Source: Halobacillus yeomjeoni (GTDB lineage: Bacteria; Bacillota; Bacilli; Bacillales; Halobacillaceae). From it: a stretch of 64,000 nt of DNA. The stretch spans positions 124,001 through 188,000 of the forward strand of contig NZ_JAIVAI010000002.1 in the NCBI RefSeq assembly GCF_020171525.1. Direction: 5' to 3'. Below the pieces are notes generated by a model. The model was not told the origin of the DNA and did not search any database. It saw only the letters and a program-made list of their open reading frames with translations. A program made the position numbers and the translations under genes. This document shows positions 8,061-16,188 of this stretch, piece after piece; within the stretch, counting starts at the first letter, position 1; each line of letters starts with the position of its first letter.

Positions 8061-8981
8061 ATGAAAATTGTTGTATTAGGAGCAGGAGCACTTGGTGCTT
8101 ATTTTGGTGCACGTTGGCAGGAAGCCGGTCATGAAGTCATCAACCTCGTCAGAGAAGGACGAGCAGAACAAATTGAAAAACACGGCATTCATCTACATAG
8201 TGAGATGGGAGATTATACCGTTCCAGAACCGATCGTAGCTACATCTCCAGAACAAATCGAAGATCCGGACCTCGTCTTTTTAGCGGTCAAAGGATACCAC
8301 CTTCACGGAACACTGGACTGGCTGAAACAGCTGACTCAAAAAGGAGCTAAAGTCTATCCGGTCCTGAATGGAATGGAACACATCAGTATATTACAAAAAG
8401 AGCTGGGAGAAGAGAATGTCATGGGCGGCCTCTCCTACATCATCGCCACACTTGATGAAAAAGGCCACGTTGTCCACACTAGTCAATTCCACGACTTAGT
8501 ATTCGGACCTCTTCATCCTTCTCAGCAGCAAATCTGTGAAGAGCTGGCTCTGGCATGCAATCAGGCCAACCTTAACGCCAACCTTAGCCCTAACATTTTA
8601 GAAGATATGTGGAAGAAATATATGTTCATCTCCGCATTCTCTGGAATAACGACTGCCGTAAACCTTCCGATCGGTGAAGTGCGTAGTCACCCTCAGACTT
8701 TCCGAATAGCAGAACGAATTCTTGAAGAAATGAAAGAACTCGCTAATGCTTATAACGTCAATTTGTCTGATGAACACGTGGCTAACGGATTCGAACGCCT
8801 TCGTTCCTTCGACCATGAAATGACTTCTTCTATGCACCAGGACCGAAGAAAAGGGCTGCCTCTTGAGGTGGAACACCTGCATGGCGGTGCTTTAAGACTA
8901 GGAAGTGAGGTAAACCTGACCATGCCTTATACCGAAACGATCTTTGGCATGATCAAACCTTTCGAAGCTTATCAAAAATGA
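8061..8981 (+). CDS. 2-dehydropantoate 2-reductase (ketopantoate reductase)
   Basis: The enzyme reduces 2-dehydropantoate to pantoate with NADPH in pantothenate and CoA synthesis. The 306-residue protein opens with the Rossmann motif GAGALG (residues 7-12). LAVKGYH supplies the conserved Lys, followed by VLNGMEH (Asn-Gly loop) and EDMWKKYMF with the second conserved Lys near 190. Length fits PanE/ApbA. Bacillaceae often carry more than one paralogue and there is no panB/panC nearby, so it may act on a related 2-oxo acid; hence no symbol is given. GGAGGTG lies 8 bases upstream of ATG. It is a single gene with a strong terminator. Confidence 0.9.
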   Translation: MKIVVLGAGALGAYFGARWQEAGHEVINLVREGRAEQIEKHGIHLHSEMGDYTVPEPIVATSPEQIEDPDLVFLAVKGYHLHGTLDWLKQLTQKGAKVYPVLNGMEHISILQKELGEENVMGGLSYIIATLDEKGHVVHTSQFHDLVFGPLHPSQQQICEELALACNQANLNANLSPNILEDMWKKYMFISAFSGITTAVNLPIGEVRSHPQTFRIAERILEEMKELANAYNVNLSDEHVANGFERLRSFDHEMTSSMHQDRRKGLPLEVEHLHGGALRLGSEVNLTMPYTETIFGMIKPFEAYQK

Positions 8982-9000
8982 AGAAGTATAGAGCATGAAT

Positions 9001-9038
9001 AAAAGCGGACGGAACCCCAGGGGTTCCGTCCGCTTTTA
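9001..9038. terminator. Bidirectional terminator between convergent genes
   Basis: A perfect 15-bp stem, AGCGGACGGAACCCC with its inverse, is flanked by A and T runs and serves the reductase (+) and the M15 peptidase (-). Confidence 0.92.
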
Positions 9039-9084
9039 TCATTTTAGTGTGCTATTACCTTAGTATTTTCAAATCGTTACCTAT

Positions 9085-9666
9085 TCACTTGGCATAGGAT
9101 TCTACTTTAGGACGGTGCCCTCTTTTCAATTGCCGGATGGATAAGCCGAAATTCATCTGCAGGTGAGGATAATCTTTGAACTTTGACCAGTCTCCTCCCC
9201 ATTCAAAACCTAACTGTTTGGCGATAGCGACGACTTCCATCCAATCTGATCGGCCGTTGCCATTGCGGTCGGCCTCCATATCCCAGCTTACTCCTCCATT
9301 TTCATTTCTCAACGCAAAATCGATAGCCAACCCATAATTATGGTAGGACTCCCCCGCTTTGGCATAAGTGACAATCCGTCCCTCTTCCGATCTCCCTTTT
9401 TCATAAAGAGCATTTTGTCTTTCAGCACTTCGGTGTCCTTCAGTAATGACGACGTTGATGCCTTTTTTTGCTGCTTGATCTACAAGTTCGCTTTGATAAT
9501 CTTTAACGACTGGATGAAGCATCGTCGGCAGTGGCACGTCTTTGTCCACAAATGGATTCATTGGCTGAACAGCTTCCCACTTCGGGAAAACCAAATAAAG
9601 TGCAGCACATATAAGAATCGTCGATATGATGAAGGCGAACAGGTTACTTATGATCTTCACAATCAA
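9085..9666 (-). CDS. M15C peptidoglycan peptidase, CwlK-like, membrane-anchored
   Basis: CwlK-type enzymes cleave the L-Ala-D-Glu bond of peptidoglycan stem peptides outside the cell. The 193-residue product has an N-terminal hydrophobic segment (about 5-27), a signal anchor or uncleaved signal. The M15 zinc ligands are visible: H109 and D116 in SYHNYGLAIDFA and H168 in DYPHLQ. A short EF-hand-like loop D-x-N-x-N-G-x-S-D-x-x-E (133-144) lies between them. The start is probably TTG at 9666 with AGAGAGG 5 bases upstream; no ATG fits. Carboxypeptidase VanY/DdcY is the alternative activity. Confidence 0.88.
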   Translation of the reverse strand: MIVKIISNLFAFIISTILICAALYLVFPKWEAVQPMNPFVDKDVPLPTMLHPVVKDYQSELVDQAAKKGINVVITEGHRSAERQNALYEKGRSEEGRIVTYAKAGESYHNYGLAIDFALRNENGGVSWDMEADRNGNGRSDWMEVVAIAKQLGFEWGGDWSKFKDYPHLQMNFGLSIRQLKRGHRPKVESYAK

Positions 9667-9850
9667 GCAATCCTCTCTCCTTATAATTTTTGCTTATGTC
9701 CGGAAATTTTCTCTATAAATCTATCATACCCCAATCAGGCAGTGGTGCATACTGTGATGCTTTCTTGTTCTCACTCTTGCAGCTCCAAAGTTTAAATCTT
9801 CCATAAAAAAGGAAACGTGTTATATCCCGATACAATATGGAGGTAATATG

Positions 9851-10042
9851 ATGACAGATTCTAACAAGAACCGTGCAAATAAAGGCAACCAAAGTTTTGA
9901 AGATAAAAAGAAAAAAGAACAACTCTACGATGATATACCAATGGAAGACTTGAAAAAGGAAGAAAGAGAGCAGGAAAAAGGAAGTCAATCTAAAAACGAT
10001 TCTTCGAGCGAGGAAAAATATGATGAAGATTTAAGACCATAA
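9851..10042 (+). CDS. Small hydrophilic, probably disordered protein
   Basis: The product is about 63 residues and almost entirely Lys, Glu, Asp, Ser and Asn, with no hydrophobic core, so it is likely disordered. GGAGG lies 7 bases before ATG 9851 (ATG 9848 is only 4 bases away). The frame ends 13 bases before the YhfP-like gene, whose ribosome binding site follows, so they may be cotranscribed. Such proteins are common in halophilic Bacillaceae. No family recognised. Confidence 0.55.
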   Translation: MTDSNKNRANKGNQSFEDKKKKEQLYDDIPMEDLKKEEREQEKGSQSKNDSSSEEKYDEDLRP

Positions 10043-10055
10043 AGGTGGGAATTAA

Positions 10056-11049
10056 ATGACGACATTCCAAGCATACCGTCTCTATGATGATAAAGATTCC
10101 ATAAAAGGTGAAATGAAGACCCTCCCTTTAAAAGATCTTCCTTCCAGTGATGTATTGATCAAAATAAAGTATTCCAGCTTGAATTACAAAGACGCATTGG
10201 CAACCAGGGAGGATAATCCGATCATTGAAAAATATCCGATCACTCCTGGTATTGACCTGGCTGGAGAAGTGGTCAAATCCCGATCACCTCGTTTCAATAA
10301 AGGAGATAGAGTCATCGCGACAAGCTATGAGATCGGGGTTTCTCATGATGGAGGATTCAGTGAATATGCAAGCATTCCAGAAGAATGGATCGTTCCCCTT
10401 CCGGAAGGTTTGACGTTGAAAGAATCGATGATTTATGGAACAGCAGGGTTTACAGGCTGCCCTTTCCATCCATCGATTGGAACAAGCCGGTCTTACTCCC
10501 GATCAAGGGCCTATTCTTGTCACAGGAGCTTCCGGTGGCGTCGGTAGTATAGCTGTAGCCATGCTTGCTAAACGAGGATATGCGGTGAAAGCAAGTACAG
10601 GGAATCCTGAAGACAACAAGGAATATTTGAAAAAGCTCGGTGCAAATGAAGTTCTATCCAGAAAAGACATATTTAATGGGGAAATAAAACCACTGGCCAG
10701 AGAACGCTTTGCAGGTGCGGTCGATCCAGTCGGCGGAGAACCGTCAGCCTCAATCCTGAGTCAGCTTCAATATGAAGGTTCAGTGGCTCTCAGTGGATTA
10801 ACGGGAGGAGCGAAAATTCCCACGAATGTTTACCCATTCATCCTCAGGGGTATTAGTCTTATTGGCATCGATTCGGTGAACTGTCCAATGGAAACGAGGA
10901 AAAGGGTCTGGCTCCGTATGGCCAATGATTTAAAAATAAAAGAGTGCTTTGATGAAATCGAAAACCTCCTTTCATTGGATGAGGTACCGGAGAGACTGCA
11001 AGACCTTCTAAATAATCAAAAACGCGGAAGAATGGTCGTAAAACTTTAA
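10056..11049 (+). pseudogene. YhdH/YhfP-type quinone oxidoreductase, broken by a +1 frameshift
   Basis: The medium-chain dehydrogenase/reductase (acrylyl-CoA reductase/YhfP group) is split into two frames. The first part (from 10056, MTTFQAYRLYDD) runs to GTAGFT at 10452-10454. One extra G at 10455/10456 then shifts the frame, and reading resumes as AALSIHRLEQAGL to the stop at 11049. Without that base the ORF is 330 codons, the exact length I expect for YhfP. Both halves keep family motifs: SLNYKDALA and PGIDLAGEV in the catalytic domain, and VTGASGGVGS in the NADPH site. The rest shows no decay, so the change is recent or a sequencing error. As written, the protein would be truncated at about 163 residues and inactive. 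Confidence 0.85.
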
Positions 11050-11087
11050 TGTTCTATAGGTAGACACATGTTTCAAGACATAGACTG

Positions 11088-11116
11088 TTGACTTTTCATG
11101 AATTGCATATTATAAT
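11088..11116 (+). promoter_or_regulatory. Strong sigma-A promoter
   Basis: TTGACT (11088-11093), a 17-base spacer and TATAAT (11111-11116). Start is predicted near 11123. No ORF with a ribosome binding site follows for about 375 bases. Confidence 0.8.
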
Positions 11117-11122
11117 TATTTC

Positions 11123-11426
11123 TTAGTGCCTTCGCTAAAAGGTAACTCGGAAAAAGAAAAGAGTGATTTGTATGAGACTGGCATTCTGCTATGTTTTGAT
11201 ACAACTTAATCACACTGGATCAGCTTCGGAGCTGTAAGGATGCAATAGAGGTAGGGATTGCGTCGTTTAAGTTGAAAAACTACCATGTAGAATTTTGAAC
11301 CGCGGCAAGAGGATGAGAAATATAACATCCTGTAAAAGGTAAAAAAACCTATTAAAAAAATAAGATTTTTTGTTTTTCCGAAGTAACACATAGAAGCGGG
11401 TTGGACGATTGTCCGGCCCGCTTTTT
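11123..11426 (+). ncRNA. Candidate structured non-coding RNA or long 5' leader, ~300 nt
   Basis: A near-consensus promoter ends just upstream and a strong terminator closes the region, with no credible ORF between. Several helices can be drawn: TTAGTG/CGCTAA at the predicted 5' end; a three-way junction with P1 CAACTTAA/TTAAGTTG (11202-11209 with 11267-11274), P2 CAGCT/AGCTG (11221-11234) and P3 GATGCAAT/ATTGCGTC (11239-11264); AGGATG/CATCCT near 11309-11331; then A/T-rich sequence and the terminator. I compared it from memory with 6S, RNase P, SRP, tmRNA and T-box RNAs and the common riboswitch classes and could not assign it. It could be a trans-acting RNA or an attenuated leader of the gene at 11501. 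Confidence 0.55.
11395..11426 (+). terminator. Terminator of the candidate RNA
   Basis: AGCGGGTTGGAC pairs over 12 bp (two G-T pairs) with GTCCGGCCCGCT around a GATT loop, followed by T5. Confidence 0.88.
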
Positions 11427-11500
11427 CCAATTCTATAAGGTTTATGCTTCCCCGAACATGGTAATATAGGTCATAGAAGCTATGAAGGAGGATTGTTTGC

Positions 11501-11893
11501 ATGTCGCAATATTTGAACCGCATAGAACCTGAAGATGTTCGTTTTTTAATAGACTTGACTGAATTAAAAGAAGTTGTCATCGATTTATTAGGGGATGCTG
11601 CTTCACTCGTCCATGTAGAAGTCAGCTATGATCAATTCCAAGACCCCTACGATGTAACTATGATCCGTCCCATGGTCAAACTGGAAGAAGTCAGTGATTT
11701 CACAGAAGAAAACCGTCATACACTTCTCTCAACTGGATTTTCAATAGACAAAGAACCCTTTGATAACGGGGATTATGCTCTGGAACAAATCTTTGGGCAA
11801 GAATACACGATTGTTGAAGCCAATGAAGATCAGGAAGGTGCTTTCTTCACGGTGGAGATGCCTTATCGAGCATATGTCGATTTGAAGCAATAA
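11501..11893 (+). CDS. Hypothetical soluble protein
   Basis: The 130-residue acidic protein has a strong AAGGAGGA site before ATG 11501. I do not recognise the family. An N-terminal helical part (RIEPEDVRFLIDLTELKEVVIDLLG) is followed by a probable beta-rich half rich in Asp and Glu, typical of a cytoplasmic protein from a salt-adapted organism. It begins about 75 bases after the terminator of the upstream candidate RNA, so the RNA could be its regulatory leader. A terminator lies about 40 bases after the stop. Confidence 0.7.
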   Translation: MSQYLNRIEPEDVRFLIDLTELKEVVIDLLGDAASLVHVEVSYDQFQDPYDVTMIRPMVKLEEVSDFTEENRHTLLSTGFSIDKEPFDNGDYALEQIFGQEYTIVEANEDQEGAFFTVEMPYRAYVDLKQ

Positions 11894-11934
11894 TGAATCC
11901 CCCTCTGATTTGATAGAATGGTAAATATGCTGTA

Positions 11935-11963
11935 CGTCCAGGACACTCCCTGGGCGTTTTCAT
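11935..11963 (+). terminator. Terminator of 11501-11893
   Basis: CGTCCAGG pairs with CCTGGGCG (one G-T pair), followed by TTTTCATTTT. Confidence 0.8.
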
Positions 11964-12145
11964 TTTCCCTCATATGCATAATAAAGCATCCTTTCACTTC
12001 CGATGAAAGATCCCTTTACATATAACGCTATATTCCACCCTAAAAACACCCTGTTTTTCTCTGATAGATATTATCCAACCTTCTTTCATTTGACATATTC
12101 CTGACACACAACCGCTATACAATGAACATGTACAAAATATCAAAT

Positions 12146-12204
12146 AGGAGGATGAACTGAACCCATTTCAGCAGCAACTTGGTTTACTTTATTTCTACAT
12201 ATAA
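12146..12204 (+). other. Good ribosome binding site followed only by a 15-codon CTG-start micro-ORF
   Basis: AGGAGG at 12146-12151 is followed immediately by ATG-AAC-TGA (no spacing) and, 5 bases on, by CTG opening 15 codons to TAA 12202-12204. The terminator hairpin starts directly after. This may be a translated leader peptide, a start-stop element or the remnant of a lost gene. The wider stretch 11964-12145 shows nothing else I can support. Confidence 0.3.
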
Positions 12205-12249
12205 AAAATCCTGATCAAGTACTGAGCTAGTACGAGTCAGGATTTTTTT
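12203..12249. terminator. Bidirectional terminator
   Basis: AAAAAATCCTGA and TCAGGATTTTTTT flank an inner GTACT/AGTAC stem. It ends the micro-ORF transcript (+) and touches the stop of ywbE (-). Confidence 0.88.
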
Positions 12250-12443
12250 CATGTATGAATATTTTTTACACGACCCACCTGTCCATCTTCAAGTCTTACT
12301 TTGATGCCATGAGGGTGCGATGGAGATTTGGTCAGCAGATCTTTGACGATTCCTCGAGTAAGCTTCCCTGTCCGCTGGTCTTGTTTCAATACGATATCGA
12401 CTTCAAGTCCAGGCTTGATATCGCTTCTTTTTTGTCCATTCAT
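12249..12443 (-). CDS. ywbE: YwbE family protein
   Basis: The 64-residue small basic protein matches YwbE almost word for word in its centre: VDIVLKQDQRTGKLTRGIVK and SPSHPHGIKVRLEDGQVGRV. It has a beta-barrel-like (SH3/KOW-like) composition and no known biochemical function. AAGGAGGAG lies upstream of ATG. The stop codon abuts the bidirectional terminator. Length equals the family norm. Confidence 0.92.
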   Translation of the reverse strand: MNGQKRSDIKPGLEVDIVLKQDQRTGKLTRGIVKDLLTKSPSHPHGIKVRLEDGQVGRVKNIHT

Positions 12444-12495
12444 GCGCTCTCCTCCTTTCTTTCAACCTGTTCTACATCCTACCACAATTCCATAT

Positions 12496-12525
12496 AAAAA
12501 AAAGCACCTGTATAAAGGTGCTTTT
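12496..12525 (-). terminator. Terminator of the 99-residue DUF2188 gene
   Basis: Read on the minus strand, AGCACCT pairs with AGGTGCT and is followed by T8. Confidence 0.85.
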
Positions 12526-12533
12526 CAATGGAA

Positions 12534-12833
12534 TCAATTCTTATTACCTTTGGCGTATTTGCCTTGACGCCCATACTCTTTGTTCGTTTCTTCAGAACGT
12601 TTTCCTCCGCTATTTCCTTGACTGTTGTCTTCAGAATAAGAGAATTGATTTTGTACCGTTCCATCTTTCTTGTGGATGACGGCTGTCGTACCTTTGTTCT
12701 GAGCAATCTCTTTTGCACGATCGATCGCATCCTGCTTATTATCAAAAACTTTCGTCGGCTGATCTGCACCTTCTGGTTGAACTGCCCAGCCTTCTTCATG
12801 AGAAACTACAAATTCATTGCGATTGTCTGCCAT
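12534..12833 (-). CDS. DUF2188 domain protein, paralogue 1
   Basis: The 99-residue protein has one DUF2188 domain (residues about 5-65: EEGWAVQPEGADQPTKVF, DRAKEIAQNKGTTAVIHKKDG, QNQFSY) and a polar, probably disordered tail. DUF2188 proteins are small and their role is unknown. It lies 70 bases downstream of a second DUF2188 gene on the same strand, and the two domains are clearly similar (GWAVQ, DRAKEIAQNKGT, VIH-KDG), indicating a local duplication. AGGAGGT precedes ATG. Confidence 0.85.
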   Translation of the reverse strand: MADNRNEFVVSHEEGWAVQPEGADQPTKVFDNKQDAIDRAKEIAQNKGTTAVIHKKDGTVQNQFSYSEDNSQGNSGGKRSEETNKEYGRQGKYAKGNKN

Positions 12834-12903
12834 TGATATAACCTCCTATTTTTTTATGATTTACAGGGTATATAACCAACTCATTTATAATTGAAACCCT
12901 TAT

Positions 12904-13362
12904 TCAACCATTTCTGTAAGAATATTCATTTTGAATACTTCCATCTTTTCTATGGATAACGACTTTTGTCCCTTTATTCTGAGCAATTTCTTTTGCACGG
13001 TCCACGGCTTCATCCTTCGTTTCAAATACATCCGACGGTTGTTTGGCATCTTCTGCTTGAACGGCCCACCCGTCGTCATGTGCCACCACATGCTCACCTT
13101 TGTCCAATAACTCCGGACGACTTTCTGAAGAGTCATCATCCCTCCTCTTCAAGTCTTCGTCACTCATTTGTTTCACACGATTGACCTCTTTTTCATCTGC
13201 ATTTTCATACCATTCCTTGGCTTGTTCTGTGGCGATAGGAATTGCTCTATTCTCCCCATAACCTTCGTCCAGCATCGCATTGGCAATATCAATCGCCTTT
13301 TTCCTTACTGCCGTATCCAAATTTTTCAGCGAATCAGGGTAATCATTAGTATCCCATGGCAC
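12904..13362 (-). CDS. ChaB-like plus DUF2188 fusion protein, paralogue 2
   Basis: The 152-residue protein has two parts. The N terminus (MPWDTNDYPDSLKNL ... RKKAIDIANAMLDEGY ... AIPIATEQAKEW, residues 1-53) resembles ChaB-type domains. The C-terminal DUF2188 domain (about 90-150) is paralogous to that of the next gene. The start is GTG at 13362, with AGGAGG 10 bases upstream; the in-frame Pro-Trp start is typical of this family. Upstream, GTTTAT and GAGGAAAC about 13 bases apart weakly resemble a sigma-B promoter, which would fit a stress protein, but this is speculative. Function unknown. Confidence 0.82.
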   Translation of the reverse strand: MPWDTNDYPDSLKNLDTAVRKKAIDIANAMLDEGYGENRAIPIATEQAKEWYENADEKEVNRVKQMSDEDLKRRDDDSSESRPELLDKGEHVVAHDDGWAVQAEDAKQPSDVFETKDEAVDRAKEIAQNKGTKVVIHRKDGSIQNEYSYRNG

Positions 13363-13581
13363 TTTATCGACGCCTCCTTTACTTTTTACTTATCGTTTCC
13401 TCACATGGACATTTCATAAACAAAATCGACACACTGCAGAATGAATAGATAGTTCTAATTTAAATGATAAAAAGTGTAATAAGACATACAATATTCCTAT
13501 TTCAAACATTATTGATGATGAAAAATGAAAGAATTCATACACAAATCTAATAACTTTTAATCAGAATAGTGTGACCTTAAT

Positions 13582-13610
13582 TTGATAGGAATCATAAAAT
13601 AGGCTAGCAT
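13582..13610 (+). promoter_or_regulatory. Candidate promoter of the pxp operon
   Basis: TTGATA, 17 bases, TAGCAT, located about 70 bases before pxpB. The rest of 13363-13681 is A/T-rich with nothing else clear. Confidence 0.45.
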
Positions 13611-13681
13611 GATAGACAAGCATAATTCTGTTTATACCCTTGCGATAAAGGGCTTAAGAACTTTAATTGAGGAGGGCCTCT

Positions 13682-14395
13682 ATGGATGCCGAATATTACT
13701 CACTAGGCGATCAAGCGATCGTAATAGAACTCGGTGACAAAATAGAACGAACGACACATCAACGCGTAAAAGAAGTTTCTGAATACCTCAAAAATCATCC
13801 ACCCCACTGGATGATCGAATACATACCCGCATTTACGACAGTTACTGTTTTTTATGACCCAATAAAGGTCATGGAAGATTCCACTTCGGGCAAACTGCCC
13901 TACTCCATAGTTTGTGAAAAACTAGATCAACAAATTACGAACTTAGAGATCACCACCGACTCTGAGCCCCGCCTTATAGAAATCCCTGTATGTTATGGAG
14001 GGGAATTCGGTCCCGATCTTTCCTATGTAGCCGAACAGAATGAGATGAGTGAAGATGATGTCATTGAAATTCATAAAAACGGTGACTATTTAGTCTATAT
14101 GATCGGTTTCGCACCAGGATTTCCTTATATAGGCGGGATGGATGAAAGAATCGCTACTCCGAGAAGGGATGACCCTCGTCTGAAAATACCCGCTGGATCC
14201 GTAGGCATTGCGGGAGGTCAGACGGGCGTCTACCCTATTGAAACTCCAGGAGGATGGCAGTTGATCGGGCGTACACCGACGAAGCTGTTTGACGCCGGTG
14301 AAGAGGTTCCATCTCTGCTGCAAGCCGGAGACAAAATCAAGTTCACTTCCATAACCGAAGAAGAATATCACAATTGGGAGGGAACCAACTCATGA
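13682..14395 (+). CDS. pxpB: 5-oxoprolinase subunit PxpB (KipI family)
   Basis: PxpB and PxpC form one part of the prokaryotic ATP-dependent 5-oxoprolinase, which with PxpA converts 5-oxoproline to glutamate. The 237-residue protein shows the KipI signature: an N-terminal YYSLGDQAIVIELG segment, IPVCYGGEFGPDL and the long conserved block GFAPGFPYIGGMDERIATPRR through GSVGIAGGQTGVYP. I start at ATG 13682, with GGAGGG just upstream. It overlaps pxpC by 4 bases (ATGA). KipI was first described as a KinA inhibitor in Bacillus subtilis; the operon here favours the oxoprolinase role. Confidence 0.93.
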   Translation: MDAEYYSLGDQAIVIELGDKIERTTHQRVKEVSEYLKNHPPHWMIEYIPAFTTVTVFYDPIKVMEDSTSGKLPYSIVCEKLDQQITNLEITTDSEPRLIEIPVCYGGEFGPDLSYVAEQNEMSEDDVIEIHKNGDYLVYMIGFAPGFPYIGGMDERIATPRRDDPRLKIPAGSVGIAGGQTGVYPIETPGGWQLIGRTPTKLFDAGEEVPSLLQAGDKIKFTSITEEEYHNWEGTNS

Positions 14396-15393
14396 TCAAG
14401 CTGGCTAAATCCGGTCTATTGACGACCATTCAAGACCTGGGTCGTATCGGGTATCAAAAGTATGGAGTCATCGCAAGCGGAGCAATGGATAGTGAATCGC
14501 ACCGCATTGCGAATTTACTCGTTGGAAACGATGGGGATCATCCAACGATGGAAATCACTTTGATGGGTCCTGTGATCGAATTTCAAGAAGATGCACTGAT
14601 TGCTATCTGTGGCGGAGACTTATCTGCCATGGTCGACGGTGAACGAGTAGAATTATGGAAGCCGATTTACATAAAACAGGGCAGTGAATTAAGGTTCGGA
14701 AATCCGAAACAAGGATTTCGTGCCTATTTAGCGATAGCTGGAGGTTTTGATGTCCCTTATGTAATGAACAGCGGATCGACCTATCTTCGTGCGGGAATTG
14801 GTGGATTCGAAGGACGTGCCTTAGAAAAAGGAGATGAAATCCCGGTCGGTGATCCTTCTATGCCTTCCCTCTCTATGATGGAAAGTCTGAAAGAGCTCGC
14901 TGGAGAAGAACACTTTTGCAGCGCAAGTTGGTTCGCTTCTCCTGAATTTGTTCCAAACGCCCATTCAGGGTGTGAAATACGTGTGACCGAAGGCAGAGAG
15001 TTTGAATTATTCTCTGAGGAAAGTCAGGAGAAATTCTTTGAACAGGCGTATCAAATCGATTCAAAATCAGACCGGATGGGGTATCGCTTGAAAGGAAGCA
15101 AACTGAAGTTGAATGAAAAAGTGGATATGATTTCTGAGGCTGTCGCCTTCGGTACTGTTCAGGTGCCTTCAGAAGGAAATCCGATCATTCTGCTGGCAGA
15201 TCGCCAAACCACAGGTGGATACCCTAAAATCGCCCAGGTCGCTTCCGTCGATTTACCTAAACTAGCTCAACTGAAACCTGGTGAAAAAATCATCTTTAAA
15301 AAAATCACCCACGAACAATCTCAAAAATTATGGATTCAACGGGAAATGGAGATCAAACAGTTGAAGCGAGGCATTCACTTTAAATACAGATAG
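14392..15393 (+). CDS. pxpC: 5-oxoprolinase subunit PxpC (KipA family, biotin-dependent carboxyltransferase-like)
   Basis: The 333-residue partner of PxpB has the AHS2/KipA domain: GLLTTIQDLGRIGYQ at the N terminus, GAMDSESHRIANLLVGN, then YLAIAGGFDVP, GSTYLRAGIGGFEGR and QTTGGYPKIA. The start ATG 14392 overlaps the pxpB stop and GGGAGGG sits 7 bases upstream; the frame extension to 14374 is ignored. It is followed by pxpA after 11 bases. Urea amidolyase domains are homologous, but the context defines it as oxoprolinase. Confidence 0.93.
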   Translation: MIKLAKSGLLTTIQDLGRIGYQKYGVIASGAMDSESHRIANLLVGNDGDHPTMEITLMGPVIEFQEDALIAICGGDLSAMVDGERVELWKPIYIKQGSELRFGNPKQGFRAYLAIAGGFDVPYVMNSGSTYLRAGIGGFEGRALEKGDEIPVGDPSMPSLSMMESLKELAGEEHFCSASWFASPEFVPNAHSGCEIRVTEGREFELFSEESQEKFFEQAYQIDSKSDRMGYRLKGSKLKLNEKVDMISEAVAFGTVQVPSEGNPIILLADRQTTGGYPKIAQVASVDLPKLAQLKPGEKIIFKKITHEQSQKLWIQREMEIKQLKRGIHFKYR

Positions 15394-15404
15394 GAGGATA
15401 AACG

Positions 15405-16178
15405 ATGTATCACGTTGATTTGAACTGTGACATGGGAGAAGGTTACGGAAAATATACAATAGGTAATGATGAAGAGATTATGAAGTATATCACTTCTGCG
15501 AACATCGCCTGCGGATTTCATGCCGGTGACCCCGCCATCATGCGAAGAACCGTACAGTTAGCTGCAGAACACGATGTCGGCATAGGCGCACACCCCGGCC
15601 TTCCTGATCTTTCCGGTTTCGGAAGGAGAATGATGGACATCAGTCCAAAGGAAGCCTACGACATGGTCGTCTATCAAATCGGGGCACTTCAAGGGTTTGT
15701 TCAAGCCGAAGGAGTAACGTTACAACACGTCAAACCTCATGGCGCTTTGTTCAATATGGCTGCTAAACAAAGAGAACTTGCCGACGCCATTGCTCAAGCT
15801 ATCAAGGATGTAGACTCGAATTTGATTTTATTCGGGTTGGCAGGAAGTGAACTTGTCCACGCAGGAAAAAATGCCGGGCTGAACACTGCAAGCGAAGTAT
15901 TCTCGGATCGGACTTATCAGGAAGATGGCTCCCTTACCTCCCGTCGTGATCCGGACGCCTTGATCACCGATCATGAACAAGCCGTCAGCCAGGTAATTCG
16001 TATGATCAAAGAAAAGAAAGTGATGACCCTGCAGGAAAAAGATATTGATATAGATGCTCAAACCGTTTGTATACATGGAGACGGAGAACACGCCGTCGAT
16101 TTTGCTTCCTATATCACTCAAGCATTAAACCAATCCAATATTGAACTTCGTAAAATAGCAGACTTTTCATCTAAATAA
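15405..16178 (+). CDS. pxpA: 5-oxoprolinase subunit PxpA (LamB/YcsF family)
   Basis: The 257-residue LamB/YcsF-fold subunit carries [12 protein letters not shown] at the N terminus, [12 protein letters not shown] (metal-binding His region), [16 protein letters not shown] and [10 protein letters not shown]. It catalyses the hydrolytic half of 5-oxoproline cleavage with PxpBC in the cytoplasm. An AGGAGG site precedes ATG. Gene order here is pxpB-pxpC-pxpA-transporter, a permutation of the ycsF-ycsG-ycsI-kipI-kipA order of Bacillus subtilis. No kipR regulator is present in the window. Confidence 0.95.
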   Translation: MYHVDLNCDMGEGYGKYTIGNDEEIMKYITSANIACGFHAGDPAIMRRTVQLAAEHDVGIGAHPGLPDLSGFGRRMMDISPKEAYDMVVYQIGALQGFVQAEGVTLQHVKPHGALFNMAAKQRELADAIAQAIKDVDSNLILFGLAGSELVHAGKNAGLNTASEVFSDRTYQEDGSLTSRRDPDALITDHEQAVSQVIRMIKEKKVMTLQEKDIDIDAQTVCIHGDGEHAVDFASYITQALNQSNIELRKIADFSSK

Positions 16179-16188
16179 GGAGGACAAC

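Noticed and set aside
11123-11426. T-box identity for the unassigned RNA
   Set aside because: GAACCGCGG at 11297 resembles part of the T-box motif, but the required GGTGG before it is missing and the following hairpin does not form the usual antiterminator.
11206-11580. Minus-strand ORF of 124 codons
   Set aside because: It overlaps the structured RNA and the 5' end of the 11501 gene, and has no ribosome binding site or family features.
12091-12126. TTGACA promoter before the micro-ORF
   Set aside because: The nearest TATACA is 20 bases away, outside the normal 16-18 spacing.
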